The notes: a model not told the origin generated them from the sequence alone. A stretch of DNA of 41,456 bases from Lederbergia sp. NSJ-179 (GCF_022867885.1 NZ_JALIFP010000036.1:1-41456), one strand, 5' to 3'. Numbered from the stretch's first letter, positions 15,568 to 25,242 are shown. Numbers and translations: made by a program.

Positions 15568-18500
15568 ATGTTCACAATGTGGTTTTTACGTTTACTCCTC
15601 GTATTGGGTGGATTATTCATATTTCCGGGCATTTCATTTGCCTACAGTAACCCTTTTGATCTTTCCGATTCATGGGAATGGGATAATGGAGATTTTTACG
15701 GGGAAGGAGATCCTTACATATTAAAATATAATGGCACCTACTATCTTTATGTCAGTACTGTTGACGATAAAAGCGGTGTCAAGGCTTGGACCTCGGAAGA
15801 TCTGATTAACTGGGAGTATGCCGGACTAGTCACGGAGGAACCAAGTACGAAAGCTGCTTATGCTCCTGAGGTGACATATTGGAACGGGGCTTTTTATATG
15901 TATACATCGCCAGGTGGTAATGGGCATTATGTCTATAAAAGTACAAGCCCATTAGGCCCTTTTGTAAAACAAACAGAAAACTTGGGAATGGGGATCGACG
16001 GTCATGTCTTTATTGATGACGATGGCCAATGGTATTTTTATGGTACGGGGTCTAATAACATTCGTGCTTACAAAATGGAGGACCCTTATACATTCGGCTC
16101 AGCTATAGACACAGGAGCGGAAATGAGCGGATGGACTGAAGCCCCAACGGTTTTTAAAAGACATGGACAATATTACATGACCTATGTGGGGAATCATGTT
16201 TGGAGCAAAGCTTATCGCATTAACTACGCAACAAGTGATTCTCCAATGAAAAACTTTAAGGAGAAACCATTACAAAATCCGATTCTTCTTAAAACGGAAG
16301 GAGAAAATGTCGGATTAGGACATAATGGCATTGTAAGAGGTCCTGATTTAGATTCTGAGTATATTGTGTACCATAGTCATGCGAATCCCGGTCGCTATAT
16401 GAATATGGATCGAATTGCATGGAATGGAGAAAAGATGACAGTGCTAGGGCCAACCACATTTGAACAAGAAAATCCAGGCTTACCGGATTTTAGTGATCGA
16501 TTTAAACGAAAGGATATTGGCGCTAAATGGTCAGAGGTTAACGGTGGCGCTTGGTCGCTTCATGACCAGAGTCTAGAGCAAAAGTCGAACAATGACACTA
16601 TATGGCACCGCCTAGTTACCACTTATGAGACAGAAAACGATTATACGGCTGAATTTAACATGACGTTAATGAACAAGGGTGAAGGCGATAACCCGCGTTA
16701 TGGTACGGTATTTTCCTATCAAGATGAGGATAACTACGGAGTAGCTGTATTGAGCTTAAAAGAAAATAAATTGGAAACTAATTTCTTTGTTGATGGCGTT
16801 GAACAGGGCTGGGAGAAAGCGGAGCTTCCCACTGATTTTGATTTTGAACAGCTACATCAAATCAGAGTTGAAAAAGAAGAATCCAAGTTTACTATTTTTG
16901 TGGATGGAATGCATAAGCAAACGAGGAATGTTCATTCTTTAAACGGTGGAAAAATAGGCTATACGACAAGCAATGTTCACGCTTCTTTTGGTTATATCGC
17001 AACAAGTAATAAAGTAAATGGAAGTAATGTATTTGATTTTCACAAACCTTTGCCAGGTAAAATAGAAGCTGTCCATTATAACTCAGGTGGAGAAGGTACG
17101 GGTTATCATCAAATCGATCGTGAATTAAATCATACGTATCGAGAGGACGAAGTTGATATCCGACCAAATTCTGAAGGCGGGTATCGTGTTAATTTAGCGA
17201 AAAAAGAATGGCTTCATTATAACGTGAATGTAGATGAGGAAGGTAAGTATAGTATTAACTTAAGAATTGCTACAGAAAAAAGTGGTGTTAAGTTGCGATT
17301 ATCGGTTGATGATGAGGCTGATTTGACTGGTATTTTCGATGTTCCAAATACCGATGGCGAGTGGCAAAACTTGGTGATAGAGAATGTCTCTTTGCCCAAA
17401 GGCAAACACAAAATGAAAGTGGAAGTTGTTCAAGGCTCATTATCTTTTGCTGGTTTTGAAGTTAGTAAGTATAAAGATGTACCGATTCTTTTTGAAGATT
17501 TTAATGACGGCTTCGATTCCGGCTGGAATCGTTATGAAGGTTATTGGAAAGTGGATACCAATCAAGATTCCATAAGTGTATTTGATGGTTTTAAACCAAT
17601 CCCTGGAGATATTCAGGCAGCCTATTATATCACTGGTGGGGAAGGTGTAGCCTATCATGATACCACTCCAGAAAATATCGGCGGTGTGCTAAGAGATGAT
17701 GCAGTTGATATTCGCGATAAGCCAGGGGGTGGAACAGCGGTTGGATGGAATCAAACAGGTGAATGGTTAAAGTATAATGTGGATATTCAAGATGAAGGAA
17801 TCTATAACTTGGAAATGGAATACGGCACAACCTTTAAGGATGCAAAGGTAAGATTTTGGTTGGATGACAACATTGATTTGACAGGCATAGTCGATGTTCC
17901 TGCGACAGAGGGCTGGAATGATTGGCAGACGCTCAGAATTAAAGATATACAATTACCGAAAGGAAAGCATACGTTAAAGATTGAAATAGTGAAAGGGGAA
18001 TTTGATATCTCCAAATTTCATTTCAGAACCTTTGATATTCACAAACCAATCCCTGGCCTAATCGAAGCAGAAGATTATAATCTTGGCGGGGAAGGCACTG
18101 CTTATCATGTTCATGCGGATTCAGATACCGATGAGGAATTTAGGAAAGATGGGATAGATATTAAACCTGATCCAGAAGGCGGTTACGCCATTAACGAGCT
18201 AAAAAAGGGAGAATGGATCAAATATAATGTGAATATATCCGAATCAAGAAAATACGATCTAGATTTCATTGTCAATAATTCTGATGAAAATACAAAAATA
18301 GGAATATCGTTAGATGATGGGACTAATCTAACAGAGAGTGTTAATATTCCTGCTACAGATGGAAAAAAGGATTGGGAAAATATCTCTATTCCTGATTTAG
18401 AATTACCGCAAGGAAAACATACTCTTAAGATTGAAGTGATCGATGGTGAATTATCTTTTACAAAGATGATCTTCCATACGTTTGGAAACGATCACAACCT

Positions 18501-19689
18501 ACCAGGAAAAATTATGGCAGTAGATTATATGCTTGGTGGCGAAGGTACAGCCTATCATGATAAAACTCCAGAAAATATTGGGCGCAAATATCGTTATGAT
18601 GGCGTTGATATCCGCAACCATCCTGATGGTTCTTTTAACATTGGATGGAACCAAACAGGTGAATGGTATAAATATAATGTAGATATTGCTACCAGTGGTA
18701 AGTATGTATTGGATATGAATATTGCGACCAATATGCAGGATGGTCAAGTGAGGTTATGGCTAGATGATGAAATAGACCTCACGGGAGTGATCGATATTCC
18801 ACAAACAGGCGAATGGGATAATTGGTCTAGCGTCATAAAAGAAAATATTTCATTACCTGCTGGAAAACATACGATCAAAGTGGAAACGGTGAAGGGTGAG
18901 TTTGATTTTCATTATTTCAGTTTTCATGAACAGGATGAGTATCAAGAAATTGAACGAGAAGGAGTCTATCGATCAGGGGCAGGGACATTTGGGAAGTCAG
19001 TGATTGGAGATCGTGATTGGCATAATTATATCGTTGAAGCGGATGTCCAGGTTGTTGATGGTAAAGGAGATGGTGGAATCCTATTTAGGGTAAATAACCC
19101 CGCACATGGAAAAGAACTGAACCATAATAATGCCGATATGTTGCAAGGGTATGTTGCATATATCAATAAGGACGGCGTTCATCTCGGTAAGTTTAACTAC
19201 AATTGGACTTACTTGGAAGGCTCCAAACTGGATGATCCAATAGATGAATGGCAACATATGAAAGTAGTTGTGAACGGAACGAATATAAAGATTTATGTTG
19301 GGGACATGGACAAACCAAAAATCGATTATGATGATCATAGTGCTACCGCATTTATACACGGTAAAGTTGGTGTCCGAAGTTTCTACAGTGATACAAAATA
19401 CGATAATATCTTTGTAAGACCATTAGAGCCAAGCATTAATGATATGTTGACAGTCCTGCAGGATCATCAAGATGATTTATCTGAAAAAGATTATCGATCA
19501 CTCAAGGTTCATCTGACAGCAGTAGGTCAATTTGAGAAAAAAGGAACGGCTGAGAAAGTAATCAAACATATGGAAAGCTTCAAGCAATTGCTTGATTATC
19601 AGCTAAAAAATGAGCGGATCTCTAAAGAGCTTTACGCGATTCTGACGGCAACTACTAACTCGCTTGTCGAGAAATGGGAAAGCAAATAA
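15568..19689 (+). CDS. Secreted multimodular GH43 with four CBM6-like modules and FIMAH-like tail
   Basis: A 1373-residue extracellular enzyme. It has a signal peptide (about 1-25, ending SFA) and a GH43 propeller (about 28-305) with Asp48 (GEGDPY), Asp144 (GIDGHVF) and Glu191 (GWTEAPT). A lectin-like domain (about 308-485) and CBM6-like module 1 (about 491-635) follow. Next come a short lectin-like start (about 640-668), CBM6-like modules 2-4 (about 671-822, 823-973, 974-1120), the remainder of a lectin-like domain (about 1125-1287) and a helical FIMAH-like C-terminus (LKVHLTAVGQFEKKGTAEKV). There is no LPXTG or SLH anchor. GH43 cleaves arabinose/xylose-containing polymers, and several binding modules suggest an insoluble or repetitive substrate. 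GGGAGG lies 2 bases before the first ATG; the ATG at 15577 (11 bases away) may be the true start. Confidence 0.88.
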   Translation: MFTMWFLRLLLVLGGLFIFPGISFAYSNPFDLSDSWEWDNGDFYGEGDPYILKYNGTYYLYVSTVDDKSGVKAWTSEDLINWEYAGLVTEEPSTKAAYAPEVTYWNGAFYMYTSPGGNGHYVYKSTSPLGPFVKQTENLGMGIDGHVFIDDDGQWYFYGTGSNNIRAYKMEDPYTFGSAIDTGAEMSGWTEAPTVFKRHGQYYMTYVGNHVWSKAYRINYATSDSPMKNFKEKPLQNPILLKTEGENVGLGHNGIVRGPDLDSEYIVYHSHANPGRYMNMDRIAWNGEKMTVLGPTTFEQENPGLPDFSDRFKRKDIGAKWSEVNGGAWSLHDQSLEQKSNNDTIWHRLVTTYETENDYTAEFNMTLMNKGEGDNPRYGTVFSYQDEDNYGVAVLSLKENKLETNFFVDGVEQGWEKAELPTDFDFEQLHQIRVEKEESKFTIFVDGMHKQTRNVHSLNGGKIGYTTSNVHASFGYIATSNKVNGSNVFDFHKPLPGKIEAVHYNSGGEGTGYHQIDRELNHTYREDEVDIRPNSEGGYRVNLAKKEWLHYNVNVDEEGKYSINLRIATEKSGVKLRLSVDDEADLTGIFDVPNTDGEWQNLVIENVSLPKGKHKMKVEVVQGSLSFAGFEVSKYKDVPILFEDFNDGFDSGWNRYEGYWKVDTNQDSISVFDGFKPIPGDIQAAYYITGGEGVAYHDTTPENIGGVLRDDAVDIRDKPGGGTAVGWNQTGEWLKYNVDIQDEGIYNLEMEYGTTFKDAKVRFWLDDNIDLTGIVDVPATEGWNDWQTLRIKDIQLPKGKHTLKIEIVKGEFDISKFHFRTFDIHKPIPGLIEAEDYNLGGEGTAYHVHADSDTDEEFRKDGIDIKPDPEGGYAINELKKGEWIKYNVNISESRKYDLDFIVNNSDENTKIGISLDDGTNLTESVNIPATDGKKDWENISIPDLELPQGKHTLKIEVIDGELSFTKMIFHTFGNDHNLPGKIMAVDYMLGGEGTAYHDKTPENIGRKYRYDGVDIRNHPDGSFNIGWNQTGEWYKYNVDIATSGKYVLDMNIATNMQDGQVRLWLDDEIDLTGVIDIPQTGEWDNWSSVIKENISLPAGKHTIKVETVKGEFDFHYFSFHEQDEYQEIEREGVYRSGAGTFGKSVIGDRDWHNYIVEADVQVVDGKGDGGILFRVNNPAHGKELNHNNADMLQGYVAYINKDGVHLGKFNYNWTYLEGSKLDDPIDEWQHMKVVVNGTNIKIYVGDMDKPKIDYDDHSATAFIHGKVGVRSFYSDTKYDNIFVRPLEPSINDMLTVLQDHQDDLSEKDYRSLKVHLTAVGQFEKKGTAEKVIKHMESFKQLLDYQLKNERISKELYAILTATTNSLVEKWESK
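17041..18930 (+). repeat. Four diverged CBM6-like module repeats inside one gene
   Basis: Each module of about 145 residues begins with a Pro-Gly-x-Ile-x-Ala-x-x-Tyr pattern, then GGEG(T/V)(A/G)YH, a VDIR-like strand and LPxGKHxxK near the end. Modules 2 and 4 are most alike, sharing TPENIG and GWNQTGEW, while modules 1 and 3 carry other residues there. Alternation of two types suggests duplication of a pair followed by divergence. Confidence 0.7.
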
Positions 19690-20015
19690 AAGCAGTATCG
19701 AAGATATCTGTCCTTTCCTAAGGCATCTTGAGGGTTTTCTTCGTTTCGTTAAGGAGGTGATTAAAGAGCACGCGAGGAAACCCAATAGATGCTCAAGTCC
19801 GTTTTTTTCCTTCCTTTCGTTACGAAAGCACGCTCATGATATAAAGGATGGTGGATCAGGTTTTTTTTAACACTTGAAAAGACAACAAAAGACGAATCCG
19901 AGAGGAGGGTCTATCTTAAAAATAACTTTTATGTCTTGAAGGGATACAAATTTCTATTGACAGCGATTTCATGAATGAGTGTTATTGTAATAAATTAGAG
20001 AAGGGGGAATTAGTT
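19690..20015 (+). other. Intergenic region with the promoter of transporter set B
   Basis: No convincing gene. A sigma-A-like promoter is visible near the right end: TTGACA at 19957-19962, a 17-base spacer and TGTTAT at 19980-19985, upstream of the TTG start at 20016. The remainder includes a GGAGGTGAT-like sequence near 19752 not followed by a credible coding frame. Confidence 0.55.
19957..19985 (+). promoter_or_regulatory. Sigma-A-type promoter of the second transporter operon
   Basis: TTGACA, 17 bases, TGTTAT. The distance to the binding-protein start (20016) leaves a leader of about 20-25 bases. This supports a TTG start at 20016 rather than the ATG at 19971, which lies inside the promoter. 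Confidence 0.6.
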
Positions 20016-21569
20016 TTGAAGAAAAGTGTCTTAGTCCTACTACTGATTGCATCAGCATGTTTAGTCTTTTCAGGTTGTAGTTCTAAAGGAAGTTCAAAAC
20101 AGTCAGATCCTGCTAATGAAGCTCCGTCAGATAACTTTAATAAGGAAGGTTTACCTATTGTCGACAAACCGATTACATTGACAATGTTTGCTGCCAGATC
20201 TGCCGCAAATGGGCCATACAAAGACATGTATTTTTTTCAGGAGTATGAAAAAAAGACCAATATTAAGTTTGAATATAATGATGTACCGGATGAGGGATTT
20301 GATGAGAAGAAAAATTTAGTATTCGGTAAAAAGGATCTGCCGGACATATTTTATAAGTCGTATATTTCCAATGACAATTTAATGAAATATGGCAAGAGTG
20401 GAGCGTTAGTTCCTTTGGAAGGATTAATTAAAAAGTATGCACCAAACATTCAATCCCTTTTGGATAAGTATCCGGAGGTGGAAAAAGGGATAACCGCACC
20501 GGATGGTCATATTTATGGAATGTCAAGTGTTATTGAACCTTTGGTGCAAAGAACGAATAAGTTATGGATCAATAAGAAAATGCTTGAAGATGTCAATATG
20601 GATGAACCTGAAACAACGGATGATCTATATAACTTGCTAAAAGCGTTTAAGGATAAGTATTCCGATCGGACACCATTTCTAACGAGTAGCGTGCAAGACC
20701 TTGTTAATGCGCTTAGCGGGTCATGGGGATTATATCGGCAAATGGGTTATAGCCTCAATATTAACGATGATAAGGTTCATATTTGGTTAACGGATGATAA
20801 GTATAAAGAATTGTTAATGTATTTGAACAAACTCTATAAAGAAGGTTTAATTGGCCATAAAGTGATGGATCAAGAATATGCTGAATACATTTCCCGGATG
20901 CAATCAGGTGAACTCGGCCTGTTTACCAATCAAGCGGCAGACGCTTTTCCACAGTCTGCTGATCAATATAAAGGGATAGCGCCTGTTAAAGGTCCAGATG
21001 GGGATCAGGGATATGTTTCGAGCCCAATTGCTCGCGATACAGGAGCATTTGCCATTTCTGCTTCAAATGAACATCCGGAAGCGTCTATTCGCTGGTTAGA
21101 TTACCTTTACGACGGGGATGAAGGATCGATGTTTTTCGCATATGGCGAGGAAGGAAAGACATTTAATTATGGTGAAGATGGTGTACCAGAGTATACAGAC
21201 GAAATTCGTAATTTATCCAAAGGTCCCGGCTCTGCATTTCCAGGACCAGGAGGTGGTACGCCACAATATTCAACTGTCAAAACTGCAGGATCGGTAAATA
21301 CGCCTAGAGATGCCGAAGCGTCTTCAAAGATAGAGCCTTATGTTTTGGAAGAAGTGTATCCAGCACCACTTTTTGAAGAAGATGTGTCGAAAGAGGTATA
21401 TGACATACGAGATGATCTTGACACCTATGCCAATGAAAGCAGGGCAAAATTCATCACAGGGGATCTTAGTTTTGATTCCTGGGATCAATATGTATCGACG
21501 GTAAAAGATATAGGTCTAGAGAAAATTGAGAAATATTATCAGGAAGCCTATGATAAACAATTTAAATAA
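20016..21569 (+). CDS. LplA/YtcQ-type ABC transporter binding lipoprotein
   Basis: A solute-binding lipoprotein of about 517 residues with a lipobox VFSGC (lipid on Cys21) and a Ser/Lys-rich linker. It is longer than standard CUT1 binders, as is usual for the LplA/YtcQ branch that works with LplB- and YtcP-like permeases on larger oligosaccharides. Its words ITLTMFAARSAANGPY and MSSVIEPLVQRTNKLWINKK are typical of that branch. The start TTG at 20016 follows AGAAGGGGGAA. It is the first gene of the second operon, which also encodes both sulfatases, so its ligand may be a sulfated oligosaccharide (inference). Confidence 0.88.
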   Translation: MKKSVLVLLLIASACLVFSGCSSKGSSKQSDPANEAPSDNFNKEGLPIVDKPITLTMFAARSAANGPYKDMYFFQEYEKKTNIKFEYNDVPDEGFDEKKNLVFGKKDLPDIFYKSYISNDNLMKYGKSGALVPLEGLIKKYAPNIQSLLDKYPEVEKGITAPDGHIYGMSSVIEPLVQRTNKLWINKKMLEDVNMDEPETTDDLYNLLKAFKDKYSDRTPFLTSSVQDLVNALSGSWGLYRQMGYSLNINDDKVHIWLTDDKYKELLMYLNKLYKEGLIGHKVMDQEYAEYISRMQSGELGLFTNQAADAFPQSADQYKGIAPVKGPDGDQGYVSSPIARDTGAFAISASNEHPEASIRWLDYLYDGDEGSMFFAYGEEGKTFNYGEDGVPEYTDEIRNLSKGPGSAFPGPGGGTPQYSTVKTAGSVNTPRDAEASSKIEPYVLEEVYPAPLFEEDVSKEVYDIRDDLDTYANESRAKFITGDLSFDSWDQYVSTVKDIGLEKIEKYYQEAYDKQFK

Positions 21570-21581
21570 ACATTAGGGAAC

Positions 21582-21605
21582 TGGGCAAATCACTAGATTT
21601 GCTCA
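21582..21605 (+). terminator. Hairpin between binding-protein and LplB-type genes
   Basis: TGGGCAAATC and GATTTGCTCA form a 10-base stem with one G-T pair and a 4-base loop, followed by ACCCCTTTTA. It sits in the same position as the hairpin in the first transport operon and probably serves the same expression-balancing role. Confidence 0.55.
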
Positions 21606-21634
21606 ACCCCTTTTATTTGTGTGGGGGCGAATGA

Positions 21635-22603
21635 ATGAATCTTAAACCGGAAATTGCTCATCGAAAATCAAAAAAAACGGTTCCAGTTCTGAATCCCAAA
21701 AAGCAGCTCTGGAAACAAATTTTGAAGCGGTATGATCTCTATTTAATGCTTTTATTGCCCATGGCCTGGTATGTTATCTTTATGTACGGCCCTATGTACG
21801 GACTGCAGATTGCGTTTAAAGACTACTTACCGATAAATGGATTTTGGGGGAGCGAATGGGTTGGGTTTGAGCACTTTAAGCGATTTTTCTCTTCATACTA
21901 TTTTTGGAGACTAATAAAAAATACAGTTACAATTCAAATATTTTCCTTGATTATTGGTTTTCCGATCCCGATTCTATTAGCTTTGTTAGTCAATGAAATT
22001 AGAATGAACAGGTTTAAAAAAACGCTTCAAAATATTACCTACATTCCTCATTTTATTTCAGTAGTGGTGGTTGTAGGGATGTTAAGTCTATTTTTGGATC
22101 CAGAGAATGGGATTGTTAATATTGCGCTAAGTCATTTAGGCATTGACCCGATCCCGTTCATGCAAAAACCGGAATGGTTTAAATTTCTTTTTATCGGTTC
22201 AAACATATGGACTGATATGGGATGGCAGTCCATTATTTATATTGCTGCACTGAGCGGTGTGGATCCACAATTGTACGAAGCGGCTAGAGTTGATGGTGCC
22301 AGTCGTTTACAAAGGGTTATACATGTTTCCATTCCAGCTATTTTACCCACAATTATCATTCTCTTAATTTTGGATATCGGTCATTTTATGGACATTGGCT
22401 TTCAAAAGATACTATTGATGCAAAATGATTTAAATATGTCTTCAAGCGACGTTATTTCAACCTTTACCTATCGAAAAGGGATTCTAGATGGTGATTACAG
22501 TTACACAACTGCGATTGGCCTATTTAATGCTGTAATAAATTTTATATTGTTGATATTTATTAATCAGCTAGGAAAGAAAAAGGCTGAGACGAGCTTATGG
22601 TAA
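21635..22603 (+). CDS. LplB-type ABC transporter permease
   Basis: A 322-residue membrane subunit with about six membrane segments and a long cytoplasmic N-terminus. The typical LplB start is present (YDLYLMLLLPMAWYVIFMYG then PMYGLQIAFKDY) and so is the EAA loop LYEAARVDGASRLQRVIHVS followed by IP. It pairs with the next permease. GGGGGCGA precedes the ATG. Confidence 0.9.
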   Translation: MNLKPEIAHRKSKKTVPVLNPKKQLWKQILKRYDLYLMLLLPMAWYVIFMYGPMYGLQIAFKDYLPINGFWGSEWVGFEHFKRFFSSYYFWRLIKNTVTIQIFSLIIGFPIPILLALLVNEIRMNRFKKTLQNITYIPHFISVVVVVGMLSLFLDPENGIVNIALSHLGIDPIPFMQKPEWFKFLFIGSNIWTDMGWQSIIYIAALSGVDPQLYEAARVDGASRLQRVIHVSIPAILPTIIILLILDIGHFMDIGFQKILLMQNDLNMSSSDVISTFTYRKGILDGDYSYTTAIGLFNAVINFILLIFINQLGKKKAETSLW

Positions 22604-22625
22604 GAAAGATATAGTGGGGGTGAGT

Positions 22626-23522
22626 ATGATTACAACGATTAACCCAAAATTCTCAGAAGATAAGGTTTTTAATATTGTCATTTACACGATTGCGATTATG
22701 ATTATTGCCATTGTTTTGTATCCACTCATTTTTGTTGTAAGTGCATCATTTAGTGATCCCCATAAGATCCTCAATGGAGAGGTGTGGTTATATCCAAAAG
22801 GGTTTACATTCGATGCTTATACAAAGGTATTTCAAGATGGGCGGATTTGGAACAGCTATAAAAACACAGTTGTATATACAGTATTAGGAACATTTATTAA
22901 TATAATATTAACCACTTTACTTGCATATCCGTTGTCAAGAAAAGATTTGCCAGGAAGAAATATCTTTATGTTTATTATTGTTTTTACAATGTTCTTCCAG
23001 GGAGGAATCATTCCGACCTACTTAATTGTACAAAACCTGGGGATGATTGATACTATTTGGGCTTTGGTCATTCCAAATGCGATCGCAACCTATAATGTGA
23101 TTGTTATGCGTACATTTTTCCAAAGTAGTATTCCTTGGGAATTACAAGAAGCGGCTTTAATAGACGGCTGCAGTAATTTTAAACTGTTTCTGAAGATTAT
23201 TCTACCTTTATCAAAGCCAATTATTGCCGTGATGGTTCTTTTTTACGCGGTGGGTCACTGGAATTCCTATTTTGACGCCTTAATTTATTTAGAACGTGAT
23301 CATCTATACCCCCTGCAAATTATTTTAAGGGAAATACTCATTCAAAATCAGTCTTCTATGGAAAATGCTGTTTTGGACTTTGAGATGGCGAATCAGGTAA
23401 TGTTGGCTGAAAGTATGAAGTATGCGGTTATTGTCATTGCTAGTTTACCTGTTATTGTGATGTATCCATTTGTACAAAAGCACTTTGTTAAAGGGGTTAT
23501 GATCGGTTCTATTAAAGGATGA
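22626..23522 (+). CDS. YtcP/LplC-type ABC transporter permease
   Basis: The second membrane subunit of the importer, about 298 residues. The family pattern is evident: VLYPLIFVVSASFSDP near the first membrane segment, LLAYPLSRKDLPGR, the EAA loop LQEAALIDGCSNFKLFLKII followed by LPL, and a FVKGVMIGSIKG end. The ATG at 22626 follows GGGGGTGAGT; the GTG at 22614 is part of that ribosome site. No ATPase gene follows, so a shared ATPase is needed. Confidence 0.9.
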   Translation: MITTINPKFSEDKVFNIVIYTIAIMIIAIVLYPLIFVVSASFSDPHKILNGEVWLYPKGFTFDAYTKVFQDGRIWNSYKNTVVYTVLGTFINIILTTLLAYPLSRKDLPGRNIFMFIIVFTMFFQGGIIPTYLIVQNLGMIDTIWALVIPNAIATYNVIVMRTFFQSSIPWELQEAALIDGCSNFKLFLKIILPLSKPIIAVMVLFYAVGHWNSYFDALIYLERDHLYPLQIILREILIQNQSSMENAVLDFEMANQVMLAESMKYAVIVIASLPVIVMYPFVQKHFVKGVMIGSIKG

Positions 23523-23694
23523 TTGTAGCTAAAAAACTAGTGTTCTTTTAATTGTAACGAATTGCATCCTGAAGTATTGCCGTAACACTTTTTCTTTCTC
23601 TCAAGCATTCGATGCAGATGCTTAAGTTCAGTTATTTCAAAAAATAGTGTCTACAATACAATTTGATCATGAAGAAACATTTGGAGGGATGTAT

Positions 23695-25242
23695 ATGCCT
23701 ATAGAAAAACCGAATATTTTATTGATATTAGCCGATGATTTAGGGTTCTCCGATTTGGGGAGCTTTGGTAGTGAGATTCAAACTCCCCATTTGGATCAGC
23801 TTGCAGAAGGAGGATTACGGTTTACACAATTTTATAATTCCGCACGTTGTTGCCCCAGTAGGGCATCATTGTTAACGGGCTTATATCCTCATCAAGCTGG
23901 TGTGGGGGAAATGACAGAAGATCATGAGACTCCCGGTTATCGTGGATTTTTAAAAGATCAATGTGTCACGCTTGCAGAGGTGTTAAAGGAAGCGGGGTAT
24001 CATACTTACCTATCAGGAAAATGGCATGTTGGGAAAAAGGGACCGATCGAGCGCGGCTTTGATGATTTCTATGGAATGTTAGGTGGGTTTTCAAGCTTCT
24101 GGGATCAAAAAGATTATAGCCGTCTGCCTGAAGATCGGCCGAAAAGGCATTATCGGGATGGAGAATTTTACGCAACAGATGCTATTACGGATTATGCTTT
24201 AGATTTTCTTGAAGATTCGCGTTCTGATGAGCGGCCGTATTTTCTTTATCTTTCCTATAATGCTCCTCATTTTCCACTCCAAGCACCGAAGGAGGAGATT
24301 GCTAAGTATGAAAGGATCTACGAAAAGGGATGGGATCGGATTCGCGAAGATCGGCTAGAACGAATGAAAAGGTTAAAGATTGTAGGAGAAAATACGCCAT
24401 TAACCCCTCGGTCAGAGTACTGGAATCGAGATCGAGATATTCAAGGTACAAATCCTGCATGGGACTCCATTGATCCAGATCGGCAAAAGGACTTAGTGAA
24501 AAGAATGGCCATTTATGCAGCTATGGTAGACCGGATGGATCAAAATATTGGCCGAGTCTTCGATGATTTACGTAAAAATGGCGAGTTGGAGAATACGCTT
24601 ATTTTATTTTGCTCTGATAATGGGGCATGTGCGGAGTGGGACCCATGGGGATTTGATAACTGGATCACAACCTCTAATTTTTTACACCGAAAAGCGGATC
24701 TAGATAAGATGGGAGGACCGGATTCCTACCATAGCTATGGTTCGGGCTGGGCAAACGCATGTAGCACGCCACTTCGGTTGTATAAGCACTATGGACACGA
24801 AGGTGGAATTAGCACTCCATTGTTAGCCCATTGGCCTGAAGTCATTAAACGTCAAGGAGAGATTGATCACCAACCTGGTCATTTTATTGATATTATGACC
24901 ACGTTTGTTGATATTACAAATGCTTCCTATCCTGACCAATATAGAGGACATCAAATTCTGCCGATGGAAGGGGAAAGTCTAGTCCCCGCCTTTTTAGGAG
25001 AGACAAGGCAAGAGCGAACATTCTGTTTTGAACATGAGCAGCACTGCGGTGTTCGGCAGGGTCCATGGAAACTATCAAAAATAAAAGAGGGAGATTGGGA
25101 ACTTTATAATATTGACAATGACCGAACCGAAATGCATAACTTGAGAGATCAGCATCCAGAACTAGTGATGAAGTTAAAAAAGGTCTGGGAAGATTGGGCT
25201 GAGAGGACAGATGTGTATCCGCGCAGAGTAATGAGTAAATAA
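23695..25242 (+). CDS. S1-family sulfatase, cytoplasmic
   Basis: A 515-residue type I sulfatase. The formylglycine signature is CCPSRASLLTG, with Cys52 the residue expected to be oxidised and Arg56 the conserved partner. Metal ligands include Asp14-Asp15 (ILADDLG) and Asp308-Asn309 (CSDNGA), and the GHEGG motif lies downstream. There is no signal peptide, so it would act in the cytoplasm on imported material. This differs from the mostly exported sulfatases of Bacteroidetes glycan loci. A formylglycine-generating enzyme or anSME is required and is not in the window. The ATG at 23695 lies 6 bases after GGAGGG; the earlier TTG at 23647 has no ribosome site. Confidence 0.9.
   Translation: MPIEKPNILLILADDLGFSDLGSFGSEIQTPHLDQLAEGGLRFTQFYNSARCCPSRASLLTGLYPHQAGVGEMTEDHETPGYRGFLKDQCVTLAEVLKEAGYHTYLSGKWHVGKKGPIERGFDDFYGMLGGFSSFWDQKDYSRLPEDRPKRHYRDGEFYATDAITDYALDFLEDSRSDERPYFLYLSYNAPHFPLQAPKEEIAKYERIYEKGWDRIREDRLERMKRLKIVGENTPLTPRSEYWNRDRDIQGTNPAWDSIDPDRQKDLVKRMAIYAAMVDRMDQNIGRVFDDLRKNGELENTLILFCSDNGACAEWDPWGFDNWITTSNFLHRKADLDKMGGPDSYHSYGSGWANACSTPLRLYKHYGHEGGISTPLLAHWPEVIKRQGEIDHQPGHFIDIMTTFVDITNASYPDQYRGHQILPMEGESLVPAFLGETRQERTFCFEHEQHCGVRQGPWKLSKIKEGDWELYNIDNDRTEMHNLRDQHPELVMKLKKVWEDWAERTDVYPRRVMSK

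Noticed and set aside
15568-19689. Cell-wall anchoring of the 1373-residue GH43
   Set aside because: No LPXTG motif, SLH repeats or C-terminal membrane segment is present; the protein ends in a charged helical region.
19664-19870. 68-codon plus-strand frame after the large GH43 gene
   Set aside because: It overlaps the end of the GH43 gene, has no ribosome site at its start and no recognisable motif.
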